Positions 51,901 to 62,689 of a stretch of DNA of 64,000 nt are shown one piece after another. A model generated the notes under the pieces. It was not told the origin of the DNA. It saw only the letters and a list, made by a program, of their open reading frames with translations, and made no database searches. The translations under genes and the position numbers were made by a program. The stretch is from Cylindrotheca closterium (lineage: Eukaryota > Bacillariophyta > Bacillariophyceae > Bacillariales > Bacillariaceae): assembly GCA_933822405.4 (NCBI GenBank), contig CAKOGP040001858.1, forward strand, positions 269,872 through 333,871, in the 5' to 3' direction. How positions within the stretch are numbered: position 1 is the stretch's first letter; the number at the start of each line of letters is the position of its first letter.

Positions 51901-54584
51901 CGTTGTCTCGAAGCAGCATCTTCGGCAGATTCTTCTTCTGGCGCCGCTGCCGGTGCTTCAGCAGCTTCAGGTGCTGGCTCTGGAGCTGGTGCGGCTGGGC
52001 CAGAGGAATTGCCCGAAGCACTTCCGCCCTTCATGATTTCTTGAATACGAGCTTGCTTCTCCTTCGGTGTCAATGTACGATCCTTGTGAACGGCAACAAT
52101 AGCAGCTCGTCTATTGGCAGCTTCATCGTTGACTGGTGGTGCTGGTGCTGGCGCTGGCGCTGGTTCCTGAGCTGGTTCTGGAGCTGGTGCAGGCTCTGGA
52201 GCAGGTGCTGGCTCCGGTGCTGCGGCAGCGGGTTCCTCCCCTGGCTCTCTCGCATTTCCACTGACGGCTCCTCCCTTCATGATTTCTTGGATTCTCTTTT
52301 GCTTTTCTTGTGGTGTCAACGACTTGTCTCGAGTAACTTGCATGATCATATTTCGACGGGAGGCTGCTGGATTGTCTGGGACGGGAGCTGGTGCGGGAGC
52401 AGCAGCAGCAGGTGATGACGCAATCACTGCAGCGGCCGCTCCAGTAGCCACACCGACAGCAGCAGCTGCTGCCACTGGAGCCACCTTCGATTCCTTCTTT
52501 GACTCTTTCTTTGATCCCTTCTTCTTTGGTGGTGGAGAAGGCGATGGCGGAGTTGGACTTCTGGAAGGCGATCTAGACGATGGAGTGCGACTTCTTGACG
52601 GTGGTGCAGAAGAAGGAGTCCGACTTCTTGACGCTGATGGTGGTCGAGAAGATGGAGTGCGACTTCTTGATGCCGATGGTGGTCGAGACGATGGAGTCCG
52701 GCTTCTTGACGCTGATGGTGGTCGAGAAGATGGAGTACGACTTCTTGATGCCGATGGTGGTCTAGAAGACGGCGACTTGCTTCTTGATGGTGGTCGAGAA
52801 GATGGCGTCCGGCTTCTTGATGGTGATGGCGTCCTGGAAGGAGGACGAGAAGATCGGCTTCTAGATGGTGTCCTCGATGGTGGTCGAGACGACGGAGTCC
52901 GGCTTCTTGACGGCGATGGTGGCAGCGAAGAAGACCTGCTTCTTGATGGTGTCAGTGAATGAGGTCGGGAAGATGGGGTCCGACTTCTGGATGGTGATGA
53001 TGGTGGCACAGAAGGCGACCGGGAAGATGGAGTCCGACTTCTGGATGCTACCACAGCCGCCGCTCCAGCAGCTGCTCCCACAGCAGCAACAGCAGTAGCA
53101 GCCGCCACTGGTGCCACCTTTGATTCCTCCTTTGGTGAGTCCTTCTTTGGGGATGGCGATGGCGACGGTGGAGGAGATGGTTGTGGAGGAGGTGGCGGTG
53201 GTGCGCGTTTGATAACCTCCTTCACTGCATTCTTCTTTTCTGAAGCTGTCATCGAAGAATCCTTGAATAGATTCACAATTTCTCGTCGATGAGATGCTGC
53301 TGCCGGTCCCTTTGGTGGTGTTGGTGGTGGAGAAGGCGGTGCTCTCTTGGGCGATGGTGGTGGTGTAGCTATTCTTTCTTGCTGTGGTGGCGGAGGCGAT
53401 GGATCACGCGCTGGTGGTGGCGGCGATGGTGAAGCTGGTGGCGGAGAAGGAGATGCGGATGGTGGTGAAGGAGAAACCGGTGGTGGTGAAGGAGAAACCG
53501 GTGGTGGCAAAGGAGATGGTGGTGGCGGTGATGGCGACCTCGAAGGTGGTGGTGAAGGCGACGGAGGAGGTGATGGTGATGATTCCCGTGCTGGAGCAGG
53601 CTTGGATGGTTCAATGGAATCATCAATGGACACATCCAAAGATGGATCTCCAGACTTTTCGTCTCCCATGGAATCAACGTCATCGTCCACAGTCTTTCGG
53701 AATGGTGAAGAAGGAGGACTCCCTGGAGCTGGTTCCAAGACTGGCTCCAAAACCTTATCATCCTCTTCTGGCGAGGGTGGAACGGAATCATCGTCCGAAT
53801 CGGGCATGGCCGCTGGTTCGTAGGGGTCCGGTGACGGCGCCTTCACGTTGCTTGCACTGGGTGCTGATGGTGCCGCCATCAAGTTGCGAGAAGATGGTTG
53901 CAAGGTCTGACCCTTCATGATGGCTTGGATCTTCTTTTGCTTTTCGATTCCACTCAAACTTGTGTCCATGTATATCTCCTTGATTGCTTTATTCCGAGCC
54001 TCTACACTACCCAACGCTGCAGCCGAGTCTGTCGCAGTTGTTGGAGTCGGTGCAGGTGCAGCAGTAGGTCCAGTCGCAGGTGTAGAAGAAGCCATGAGAT
54101 TGCGGGACGATGGTCTCAAAGTCTGTCCCTTCATGACTTCCTGAATTCGTTTTTGCTTTTCGAGTCCTGACAGGCTCTTGTCCATGTAGATCTCCTTGAT
54201 GAGCCGATTCCGTTCATTTACATCTAGATTGGAAGGATTACCCACAGCTGCTGCTGGTTTGCTGTCTTCCCCTTCCGACGATTCCTGACTATCCTCTTCC
54301 TGAATCGTAGGCTGACTTGGTTCCGCACTTGTTCTCATCATTCCAACTTCTAATCCAGAAGGTTCTCTTCCAGTATCCAACAAGGAAATCCGCGCTTTCG
54401 ATGGGACAGCAGCGGTAGCACTTCCGCCAGCACTAGAAGTAGTGTCAATGGAGCGCGTAGAAGGAGTCAACTTTTCTCCCTTCATGAGCGCTTGCATTTG
54501 TCTCTGTTTCTCTTGAGCCGACAAGTCTGGATTGTTGTAAATTGCCGCGAGCAACTTCTTTTTCTCGGGGTTTACCGCCGACAT
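48922..54584 (-). CDS. RS- and Pro-rich transmembrane protein with C-terminal leucine-rich repeats
   Basis: Seven exons: 54584-50051, 49975-49904, 49817-49746, 49665-49594, 49517-49374, 49278-49135 and 49046-48922. They give 1720 residues. The cytoplasmic-type N-terminus has seven copies of the 32-residue repeat (about residues 6, 122, 193, 430, 742, 823 and 892), Pro-rich (SPSPPP) and RS-rich tracts. A membrane segment (LFCCALLCLILLGAVGGPLL) near residue 1118 precedes an ectodomain (DDCERIAQGDD, RRLRQQDW), a PT linker, a SWTPRV...CTWSGVKC LRR cap, and seven plant-type LRRs (NxLxGxIPTEL). All introns are in phase 1 and internal exons are 72 or 144 nt, one or two LRRs each. No kinase. Surface recognition is inferred. 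Confidence 0.88.
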
Positions 54585-55301
54585 GATGAAATGGTATTAC
54601 AATCGTATTGTTGTCGTATTCGCTTTGTCTTTTTTGCTTTGCTTGATGTGTGATCTCAAAAGATATATATTATATTGTTAGATCACAACAATATCGCACA
54701 ATATGATATGTTCAATCTCGCTCGCCTCCGCTGATGATTTCCAACTAGCAGCAAGGTAGCAAGGTGAATAAAAGAGAGAGATGACTAACAACAATGGCTG
54801 TGCCTCACTTTTTCAATGGCAGTTTCTGAAGCGTCCAAATACAGCATGCAGCCAAACCCTCAAAGCTTGTTGTTTCATACGGAACCCACTTCGTTTTACC
54901 TGAAGTTTGTCAGGTTGACGAAAACACGCCTGCCGAGGTGCTAGGAAGCAAGCTTCCGTGTGTTTATTTTTGTTGATTAGCGTGACGAATTTTCTCCAAC
55001 AGAAACTCAATTATGTGTTCGCCGAACTCCATTAAATACGACTAGACTACTTATGCAGGAATTTGGCCATCACGTGTGTTTGTCGTGTGAAATTCCTTTT
55101 CCAATTCCGCGATTGGTTCGATTGATTCGAACACTCTAAGAATTTTGCTCCGATTTGGAGAGTACTCGTATACGTACTATCGCATACCGGTACAATCGCC
55201 ATATGACAACTTCTGTTGTACAGCAAGAAGTTAGGTAGATTCATTCATTCACGCAAGTCAAAATTAAGAATAGCTAAGCTAACACTACTATGCTAAAAAT
55301 C
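54585..55301. other. intergenic region
   Basis: 717 bp upstream of the LRR gene and downstream of the oxidoreductase. It has an AT-rich run near 54660-54680 and TACCGGTA at 55184-55191. No gene seen. Confidence 0.5.
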
Positions 55302-56988
55302 CTATTGAGCCTTCTTTGATCCATACGTCTCACTTGTAGTAGTAGCAGTCTTTCCACCATCGTCCTCCTCAGTCATCATGACAATCTTCCCAACGCTTTT
55401 GCCACTCTGTATCAACTCGTGTGCCTTGGAAATATCCTTCATATTCATCTCCACTACATGTGGTACTTTCAGCAATCCTTTTTGCAGCCAATCACTAATT
55501 TGTTCATAGAACTGCACCAACAATCCGATTTCGTCCACAAAGAAACTCAGATTGAACCCCAAAATGGATCGATTACGAGTCACCAAATCCATCGTATCAA
55601 ACTTGGGCATGTATATCATTTTGACAATCATATTCCACCAGGCCCATGGATGTAACATATCACTTCCCATTGGAAGATTGCTGTGAAACCCAAAGACGAT
55701 CAATCGACCAGTGGCGGCCAGATGATCAAAGGATGCCTGCAAGGTAGAGACACCATTGGCATCCGCAATCACATGGTATCCATCGGGAGAAGCTTCTTTG
55801 GCTGCCTCCCACAAATTTTGTTTGGATTTGTCAATAATGACATCGCAATTGAGTTCCCTGGCGGTTTGCACTTTGGACGTGCTTCCCACGACTCCCACCA
55901 CCTGACTCATTCCCAACAACTTGGACATTTGGACCAGCATGCTGCCAACCCCACCGGCAGCACTATGAATCAAAATGGATTGTTTTCGTTTGTGGTCCAC
56001 TCCATTATTATTATTATTATTATTCTTGGGAGTCATCGCTACTCCTGGTGGGAATTGTCCACCCAAGTGCAAACTGTACAGTGCGGTGAGAGAGACGGCT
56101 GGTACGGCTGCGGCTTGCGCCATGGTGAGATTGGATGGCAACTTGCGGAGTTGTTTCGTAGGAACCAAGACCCGTGTGGAATAGCTACCAAAGAAGGTGG
56201 CACCGTATACCTTGTCGCCCACTTTGAAATCGCCCGAATAATCCTCCGAGACTTGTTCGATGGTACCGGCAATGTCAAAGCCAGGAACGATGGGCCATCC
56301 GACAAACTTGTTGGCACTTTCGTACAACTATAGGATTGATTTGAGTTGGAGTATTTTGGAATGAAAATGAACATGAAAATGGTTAGTTAGCGCGTCAATA
56401 TAATCCATATACAGTTCCAATCCAGAATCTTCTTTGACTTACACCCCACCGTATGCAACAATCTGCAAAATTGACCGAAAAGGCTGCCACTTTGACCACC
56501 ACGGTATCCTTGGGCAATGATGATGAAACATCCACAAATAAGGTCGGGCTTCCAATATTGTATCCAGCAGTGGCATATCCTGGTTTCAATGTAATGACCC
56601 GCAATTGTTCGGAACCGCCAGGTCGGCCAATGGCAATGCATTTTGTTTGATCACGAGACGGAGTGTCAGACGTGTCTTCTTCGTCAATCGCTGGCAAGAG
56701 TCGAGGCAATAAGGAAGGGACGAATTGACGGACCATCCACGATACGATGTTGCCAAAGACAGCAAGAATAACATCCATGTCCTGTCCCAAAATGGTGAAG
56801 CTATAATGTATAGAAGTATAGATATGAGTGAATCAATCGTTGCAAAACGGACGGCATCGTGTATATAGGCACATATAATAATGATCCGAGAATAATACGA
56901 AATAACATGCAGAACGACTGCGTATATTGAATATATATATATAATCTCACCCTTTCTTTTGGTTTCGTTGTGCTTTGATGGCTTCCAT
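55302..56988 (-). CDS. VAT-1-like zinc-independent quinone oxidoreductase (MDR superfamily)
   Basis: Exons 56988-56951 (only 38 nt), 56800-56443 and 56327-55302 give 473 residues. The short first exon (MEAIKAQRNQKKG) joins in frame to FTILGQDMDV. The catalytic half has an MDR GroES-like fold (FSVNFADCCIRWGLY, PIVPGFDIAGTI, VGDKVYGATFFGSYS). The NAD(P)H-binding half has the AAGGVGS nucleotide motif and VIADANG. VLGFNLSFF and the C-terminal VGKIVM resemble VAT-1/quinone oxidoreductase-like proteins. The usual zinc ligands of alcohol dehydrogenases are absent. A hydrophobic stretch (VILAVFGNIVSWMV) near residues 20-35 could anchor it. A seven-Asn insert lies in the loop before AAGGVGS. Confidence 0.88.
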
Positions 56989-57691
56989 GATAGATTGATT
57001 AACTTTTGGTAAATTCCGGGAAGTATCCCAACTGTAGACAACAGCAAAGGATGATGATGATGGTGAATCAAAAGAGAAATGAGGCTGCTATTATGATGAT
57101 GATGATTACCGCATATTCAATAGATTTGAATATATTATGATGATGATGATGCGATGCGTGTTTTGCGACGCGATTTTCGATTTGAATGGTCGATATCTCC
57201 GACTCGTTCGATTACTTAGAAATGATGTTAAAATGTATTATGCAATCATCATCTCATATAAAGACACCAAGATGGATGCGTCTTTTGCTCTTGTCATGGT
57301 AGTTAGATAGCAACTGTATTTCTTACAAGAGAAATCAAATTTGCTTTTGCAAGAAAAGTCAATAGGAATAAAGGTACTAAGGAAGCGCTTTCTTCACATA
57401 AAGGTTATTGATATCGCGATAGCTTATATATTATGTTGTTCAGCAGACCAACAATGGATAGTATATATATATATATACATATATATATATCCTTGGATGA
57501 CATTCCAACTATGTCATGAACAACAACATTTCAAAATGAGTCAGTCATTGTTCCATGAATCAATCCCCCGATGCAATACAATACAAGTACGTGCGTCTAT
57601 TTTTTTGTGAAACGCTGCGTTTGCCTGCCATATACTATAATACACAATGAAAATTATCCTTTCAAGAAGAACAACAGTCATCCGTTATTTC
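56989..57691. other. intergenic region with microsatellites
   Basis: 703 bp with ATGATG runs (57050-57150) and a long TA microsatellite (57460-57492). No gene supported. Confidence 0.5.
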
Positions 57692-58402
57692 TCACATGGA
57701 AGCGGAAGCCTTGGCCGCTTTGAAAATAGTTTGACCGGCAACTTGTATCATTCCTTCCATTTGAAAAGTAGACCAGATCATCAGCCATGCCGCTAGAGCT
57801 GTTGCAACCCACTTGTGTTTGCCATTGGTCTTGAGAAAGACGGACAGCAAAAAGCTGACTTTGAAACTTCGAATGGCCACCAAAAAGGCTCGAAAGGCCG
57901 ATCCTCTCAAATTCCGAATGAAGGGAGCGTCCCAAAAGGCAATGTACGCGTCGTCCATTCCTTTTCCGAGTGCAGTATTGGCATATAGATTCATGACATT
58001 AAAGGTCAGGACCGTATGTAAGGACATGGCAATGTTCACGGATACCATGACAGCGAAAAGGGCTGTCGCCCATTTGGAAAGGCGGGTGTCTTGCGGTGGT
58101 CCTTTTCCAGGATCTGGAATTGTCAATGGGGTAATGGCAAACAAGTACAGACCAGAGCCCAGCAGTAAACTGGCCACGACGGCGTAGGAGCTCATGGCGC
58201 TGAATTCGAGGGACAATCGAGACAAATCCACCGAGGTTGTTCCTCCTCCACCGCGTGGAATGGCTTGAACGGAACTGCTGATTGCCGCTGAACTCAAGAT
58301 TCCTTTGGTTGAGATTTTAGTGATTGGTGGTAGCAGTGACGCCATCTTCAGTGGTAAGCACTTGGAAACAATCGTCGAAGCACATTTTGTCACCATCATC
58401 AT
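57692..58402 (-). CDS. multi-span membrane protein of unknown function
   Basis: Single frame of 236 residues with about four hydrophobic segments (AVVASLLLGSGLYLFAI, ALFAVMVSVNIAMSLH, VAIRSFKVSFLLSVF, WVATALAAWLMIW). The N-terminal 50 residues are Ser/Thr-rich and end in QAIPRGGGG, a pattern common after diatom presequences. Several possible start methionines (MMMVTKCAS, or MASLLPP at residue 20) leave the N-terminus uncertain. No family recognised. Confidence 0.72.
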   Translation of the reverse strand: MMMVTKCASTIVSKCLPLKMASLLPPITKISTKGILSSAAISSSVQAIPRGGGGTTSVDLSRLSLEFSAMSSYAVVASLLLGSGLYLFAITPLTIPDPGKGPPQDTRLSKWATALFAVMVSVNIAMSLHTVLTFNVMNLYANTALGKGMDDAYIAFWDAPFIRNLRGSAFRAFLVAIRSFKVSFLLSVFLKTNGKHKWVATALAAWLMIWSTFQMEGMIQVAGQTIFKAAKASASM

Positions 58403-58937
58403 AGACTGCAGTGGTGGCTGGCTGGGGCACTGTTGGGTACAATGTCAATTATTTTTCAGTTCTTCCTGGTGGGTGGCATTCGATTCAATCCAAACCTACG
58501 ATATTGCCAATTCCAAAAGTAGGATTACGTCGTCGATTGATTGATGATTGTGCCGGTATATAATATATATCTATAGGGCAGGATATGTTATATTTTGCTT
58601 GACAGCAGATGCCGGTATTTTATTGTTTCATCATCGTTGCAGATATCGCGTATCTTCGCCCCCAAAATTGTCGACGTTTTGACTCTTGGTTTTGATTGGT
58701 TTTGATGGATCGGAGAAGTCAAATCTTCTGCCCAAAGATACGCGGACGTACACGTACGTACGTCAAAAACCGAAAACAAGAACACGCCATTTACAGTACC
58801 GGTATATTCCGATGAGTCGTATCTACCGGTATTCCTGTAGCTCATTCCGATTCTCTTCTCTTTTATTGCAGCACTGTACAGTAGACGTACCAGGTACAAC
58901 ATATGTATCATTGCTGCAGTAGATTTGAGAAAAAGCA
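58403..58937. promoter_or_regulatory. divergent region rich in CCGGTA motifs
   Basis: 535 bp between divergent genes. Four CCGGTA-type motifs lie near 58553, 58609, 58797 and 58826. The 58740-58755 stretch alternates GTACGTAC. Possible shared regulatory region. Confidence 0.45.
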
Positions 58938-59549
58938 ATGAATTATAATAATTGTAATCGAAGAGTGTCGTCCATTTTGTTGGGGTCAGTCTTGAAGCGC
59001 CACGATTGCGCAATAGTCTCACCATCAAACTTCACCACCAAACCAGCGTCATCATCATCATCATCATCACATTCCTTCCGCAACTTTTGGGGGGCCGGAT
59101 TATTGAAATCCAAGAATCTTGAAAATACTGGCAGTGTGGCACGAGATCTCCTTGCTGCGGAACGAACCTTTTTGGCCTGGGGCAGAACTGGATTGGGATT
59201 TGTGGGTGCCGGGACTGCCCTCTTTGCCGCCTACCATCAAGAGACCATGGCCGGCATTCGGACGGACATTGTCTTGCCAGCGGGAATTCTCATTACCAAT
59301 GGCACCTTCCTGTTGCTCTTTGCGACTAGAAGATACGTCGTAGTCTCTCAAGCGATTCAATCCAATATGTTTCCCTTGAACGTTACAGGAACCTTGGGGG
59401 CCATTCTTGGATCGGGAGTTGGTACGGTGACTTCCTTGGCCTTGGTTCTGAACACGGAGCTCAAGAAAAACGCATCACCAGCAGAATCACCAGCAGCATC
59501 ACCAGCAGCATCACCAGCAGCATCACCAGCACCGTCATCCGATACATAA
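58938..59549 (+). CDS. DUF202 family membrane protein
   Basis: Intronless, 203 residues. The signature RDLLAAERTFLAWGRTGLGF (about residues 70-90) is followed by three hydrophobic helices, as in DUF202/YidH proteins; in fungi the same domain forms the tail of vacuolar transporter chaperone subunits. The N-terminal 60 residues are basic and Ser-rich (KRHDCAIVSPSNFTTKP, SSSSSSSHSFRNF), compatible with organelle targeting, probably mitochondrial, but this is inference. The C-terminus has four short ESP/ASPAASPA units from a DNA-level tandem repeat at 59475-59532. Molecular function of DUF202 alone is unknown. Confidence 0.88.
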   Translation: MNYNNCNRRVSSILLGSVLKRHDCAIVSPSNFTTKPASSSSSSSHSFRNFWGAGLLKSKNLENTGSVARDLLAAERTFLAWGRTGLGFVGAGTALFAAYHQETMAGIRTDIVLPAGILITNGTFLLLFATRRYVVVSQAIQSNMFPLNVTGTLGAILGSGVGTVTSLALVLNTELKKNASPAESPAASPAASPAASPAPSSDT

Positions 59550-59978
59550 GTCTCACAATTATTGATTGGTTGGTTGGTTGATTGGTTGATTGAATGACCA
59601 ATGGATCTGGGAATTATGGTTGGCCGCAACGTTGAGATTGCTTTTCTAATGATGAGAAGTCTTTTCTGACCGGCATATATGAATGGATTATCCATCAACA
59701 TAGCACAAGGCACTATGATGCACTCAAATATACGAGTAATGAAATCTCACTGAGGAATAAGGATTTGGCGTCTCAGTGTGGAAACTTACAGTGTGCCAAA
59801 CTACTACTGTGTGACCGTTCGGTTCATTCGTCAAGAGCATAAACACCTCGGTAGCCTAGCAATAAGAAGAGACTCTACATGCTAGTTCTCGTTTTTTGTA
59901 ATAAAAATAACCAATACAGACAGAGCATGCCATGAATAGTTACTAGCGCTTTCAAAACGACAAAATGCCAGATTATGA
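59550..59978. other. convergent 3' region
   Basis: 429 bp. GGTTGATT repeats at 59562-59595. No gene seen. Confidence 0.5.
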
Positions 59979-61787
59979 TCATTTGAAACAGTACTCGGCA
60001 GCATCCTTCAATTCTTCCAGACTCTTTTCCGATCCGTCATTCAATATTGTGAATTCAAAAATACCAGATCCCAAACCAAAATCAATCTCTTGAACAATCT
60101 CCTTCACCTTGCCACGCATGAAACTTTCCTTGGGCTCGTCTTCTGGAATGACAATCGTCCCGGCCTCGAGTCCAGCTTCCAACTGTTCCTCGAATTCGGC
60201 AACGGTCTTCAAGCCCACCCATACGCCCACCAGACGGGTTCCCGACAAATTTTGCATTTGCCGTGCGAGGCCCACGTCGGCGTCCACCACCACCACCTTG
60301 TCGCACCCAGATCCACCAGTGTCACTCATTGGTTGTTGAGAGGCCTCCAAAATAGCCTCCTTGGTCAAACCGTAACGACCACTGGGATCCACTTGCAAGA
60401 ATCCACCTCGATCCTCCAAACGTTCAAATGTGACCCCGTCTTGTTGACGATCCACTAACCGAGGTGATACCAATCGGTCATCGGATTCCAACAACTTTTG
60501 GACCAATTCTTTTCGGCCAGTGAATTGTGGTCCCGAGACCAACAACACTGGCAGGAGCTGGTCTTGATTGGCAATAAGGGTCGCACCAGAAGCAGTCGTC
60601 GCAGCTGCATCTCCTTTCATGAGTTGCATGGCGATACCAGCACTTCCTGGCAAAAGTCCACCGGCATCTACCTCCTCCTTGAGAGCATCCTGGACTTGAC
60701 CGAGAAAGAGTGGCACCCGATAGGTCAAGAATCCCAACACGGCGCATCCAAATTGTTCCGGTGTGACGGTATCAAAGGTAGTAGTTCCAGCGTACTCTCC
60801 CTGACTTTGATTGTAGAGTGCCACGCCAACCAACAACAAAATGGGCATGAGGAATCGCAAGTTGGCAACACCACTTCCAATTTTGGCATCGTCACTGAAT
60901 ATGGTGTCAGTCTTGACGCTCAAAAAGAAGAGGTATCCCACACTTGCAACGGCACCCGCCAGATAAATGGCACCATCTTCCGGACCCTTGATAATGTTGA
61001 CCACGATGGATCCAGCGAGACCCGCAATGGCCGCATTCTTGAGCAAGTTGAATTTCAGTGTCCCGTAGACGAGTCCATCTTGAGCGACGACCCCTTGATC
61101 CACCTTGAAAATGGGTCCTTCGTAGTCATCCAAATCATAGGTCTCTTGTCGGACTCGCAGTTGACCGTCGTTCGTCAGTGGAACCTTATAAGCCTGTTCG
61201 GCTCGTACGTAGGAGGCAACGATGGGAGAGACAAACTTTAGATTGCGATTCGCCTTTTTGCCCATGCGTTTTTGACTGGAGAATTCGGCATAATACCCAT
61301 CTCCCGTATCTTCTAGTTGCGTTAGGTCCACAAGGAATTCCTTGTTATTTTCATTATTATTGTTGTTGTTGTTTTTGCTTTGCGAGGAGGAGTTACCGTC
61401 AGCACCGCTGTTCTTCTTGGACAATACCGGAACAATGTAGGAAATCTTTCCCACCAACTCTTGCCCCTTTTGATCTCCTCCATCCAAATCATAATACCGT
61501 ACCAAATCACCTACTTGAGGATGAAGCGATTTTGATTTTTTGGCAACCGTTGGAGATCCTGGATCCTGAGGGACGTATTCCGCATACAATTGCGATGAGG
61601 AGGAAGTGTCATCATTATCCGATGAGGTACGATACGAATAAGTTCTTCCTGTCGCTCCTGACGTGTATGCTGATGATGATGGTATTCTGACCGCGTTTGA
61701 GGAAATCTGCGAGGAAGGTACCACAAAGCCAAGCGTTGACTTGGAGCTGAGGATAACCAGCAAGATAAACAGACATGGATGAGTCAT
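59979..61787 (-). CDS. plastid-type membrane protein with guanylate-kinase-like C-terminus
   Basis: Intronless, 602 residues. A signal peptide (CLFILLVILSSKSTLG) ends at FVVPSS, an F-plus-small-residue site consistent with the diatom plastid motif. A Ser/Asn-rich region and an SH3-like patch (QVGDLVRYYDLDG, GKISYIVPVL) follow. Three hydrophobic segments lie around residues 245-330 (AAIAGLAGSIVVNII, AIYLAGAVASVGYLFFL, FLMPILLLVGVAL). The C-terminal 190 residues resemble a guanylate kinase (LLVSGPQFTGRKELVQKLLE, FERLEDRGGFLQVD, VVVVDADVGLARQM). The P-loop has GRKE instead of the GKST of active kinases, so catalysis is doubtful. A structural or sensing role in thylakoid or envelope is inference. 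Confidence 0.8.
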   Translation of the reverse strand: MTHPCLFILLVILSSKSTLGFVVPSSQISSNAVRIPSSSAYTSGATGRTYSYRTSSDNDDTSSSSQLYAEYVPQDPGSPTVAKKSKSLHPQVGDLVRYYDLDGGDQKGQELVGKISYIVPVLSKKNSGADGNSSSQSKNNNNNNNENNKEFLVDLTQLEDTGDGYYAEFSSQKRMGKKANRNLKFVSPIVASYVRAEQAYKVPLTNDGQLRVRQETYDLDDYEGPIFKVDQGVVAQDGLVYGTLKFNLLKNAAIAGLAGSIVVNIIKGPEDGAIYLAGAVASVGYLFFLSVKTDTIFSDDAKIGSGVANLRFLMPILLLVGVALYNQSQGEYAGTTTFDTVTPEQFGCAVLGFLTYRVPLFLGQVQDALKEEVDAGGLLPGSAGIAMQLMKGDAAATTASGATLIANQDQLLPVLLVSGPQFTGRKELVQKLLESDDRLVSPRLVDRQQDGVTFERLEDRGGFLQVDPSGRYGLTKEAILEASQQPMSDTGGSGCDKVVVVDADVGLARQMQNLSGTRLVGVWVGLKTVAEFEEQLEAGLEAGTIVIPEDEPKESFMRGKVKEIVQEIDFGLGSGIFEFTILNDGSEKSLEELKDAAEYCFK

Positions 61788-62392
61788 TGTTGCTGGATAT
61801 AATATATTTGGATGTTTTGTGGATGATTGATTCGATCTCTTCTATGATACTGCAGAAGTGTGTGGGTGCGTGTGTGGGTGTGGGTGTGTTTCAAATATGC
61901 GTTGTTGATTGTGCTGGGTGTAAACTTCGATATCGTTTCGTTGCAAGAAAGAGACTTTGCTATGAAAGGTTGCTGTCAGCTTCAGGTGTGTTGTCAACGT
62001 CTTTCAAAACATCAAATAATAAAATGATATCTGCGGAGATCGGCGAAGCTTCGCATGTTCAATGTGATCAGAGATGGAGTTCTGAGAATTTCAAATTGAG
62101 AAAGCATAGATTCCGTATGCTACAGTTTGTTGAATGTCTGTCCACCACACATACAGCAAATTCGGCAGTAGGATTACAGGCAGACGTGTTTAATAATTTA
62201 TTCTGCCGTCTGGAAACAAACACCACGTCACGTCACGTCACGTCACGTTGCGAGCATATCGGAACGGCGGATATTTTTTATAAAATCGATTCTTATACTT
62301 GAATGTAGCCCTGTCTTGGGGATCGCACGCGTGCCGTTATGCTACCATGGAATCTGTGTCATGGTCTACATGCTATGATATCATGTGCATAC
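61788..62392. other. intergenic region with short repeats
   Basis: 605 bp. GTGTGGGTG runs (61859-61889) and a CGTCA pentamer tandem repeat (62225-62248). No gene supported. Confidence 0.5.
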
Positions 62393-62630
62393 TGTGGTAA
62401 TACCGTCGATCTATGTGTACGCATTATGTTACTCGTATAACATGGTACACTATGTACTCATGTCGCACCTTTCTAGCCAGCTGCACATTTCCAGCCAATC
62501 AAAATGCTCACCCAAACCGAACAAACTGGAAACACATCAAAGAGGAAAATCGAACAAGACAAAATACCAGTGAACTTTCCTTCTACAATATCTCTACATA
62601 AGAGCAAGCAATCAAGCAGCTATTACAGCA
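62393..62630 (+). repeat. direct repeat, left copy (at least 238 bp)
   Basis: Identical over 238 bp to 63763-64000, beginning TGTGGTAATACC. Its right boundary cannot be fixed because the other copy is cut by the window edge. The TG start would suit a long terminal repeat, but no matching primer-binding site or polypurine tract was seen. Confidence 0.95.
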
Positions 62631-62689
62631 TACTATGTAAACCATATTCATAAAACTAATGCAACTGTTACACTAGATTTGACTGGAAG

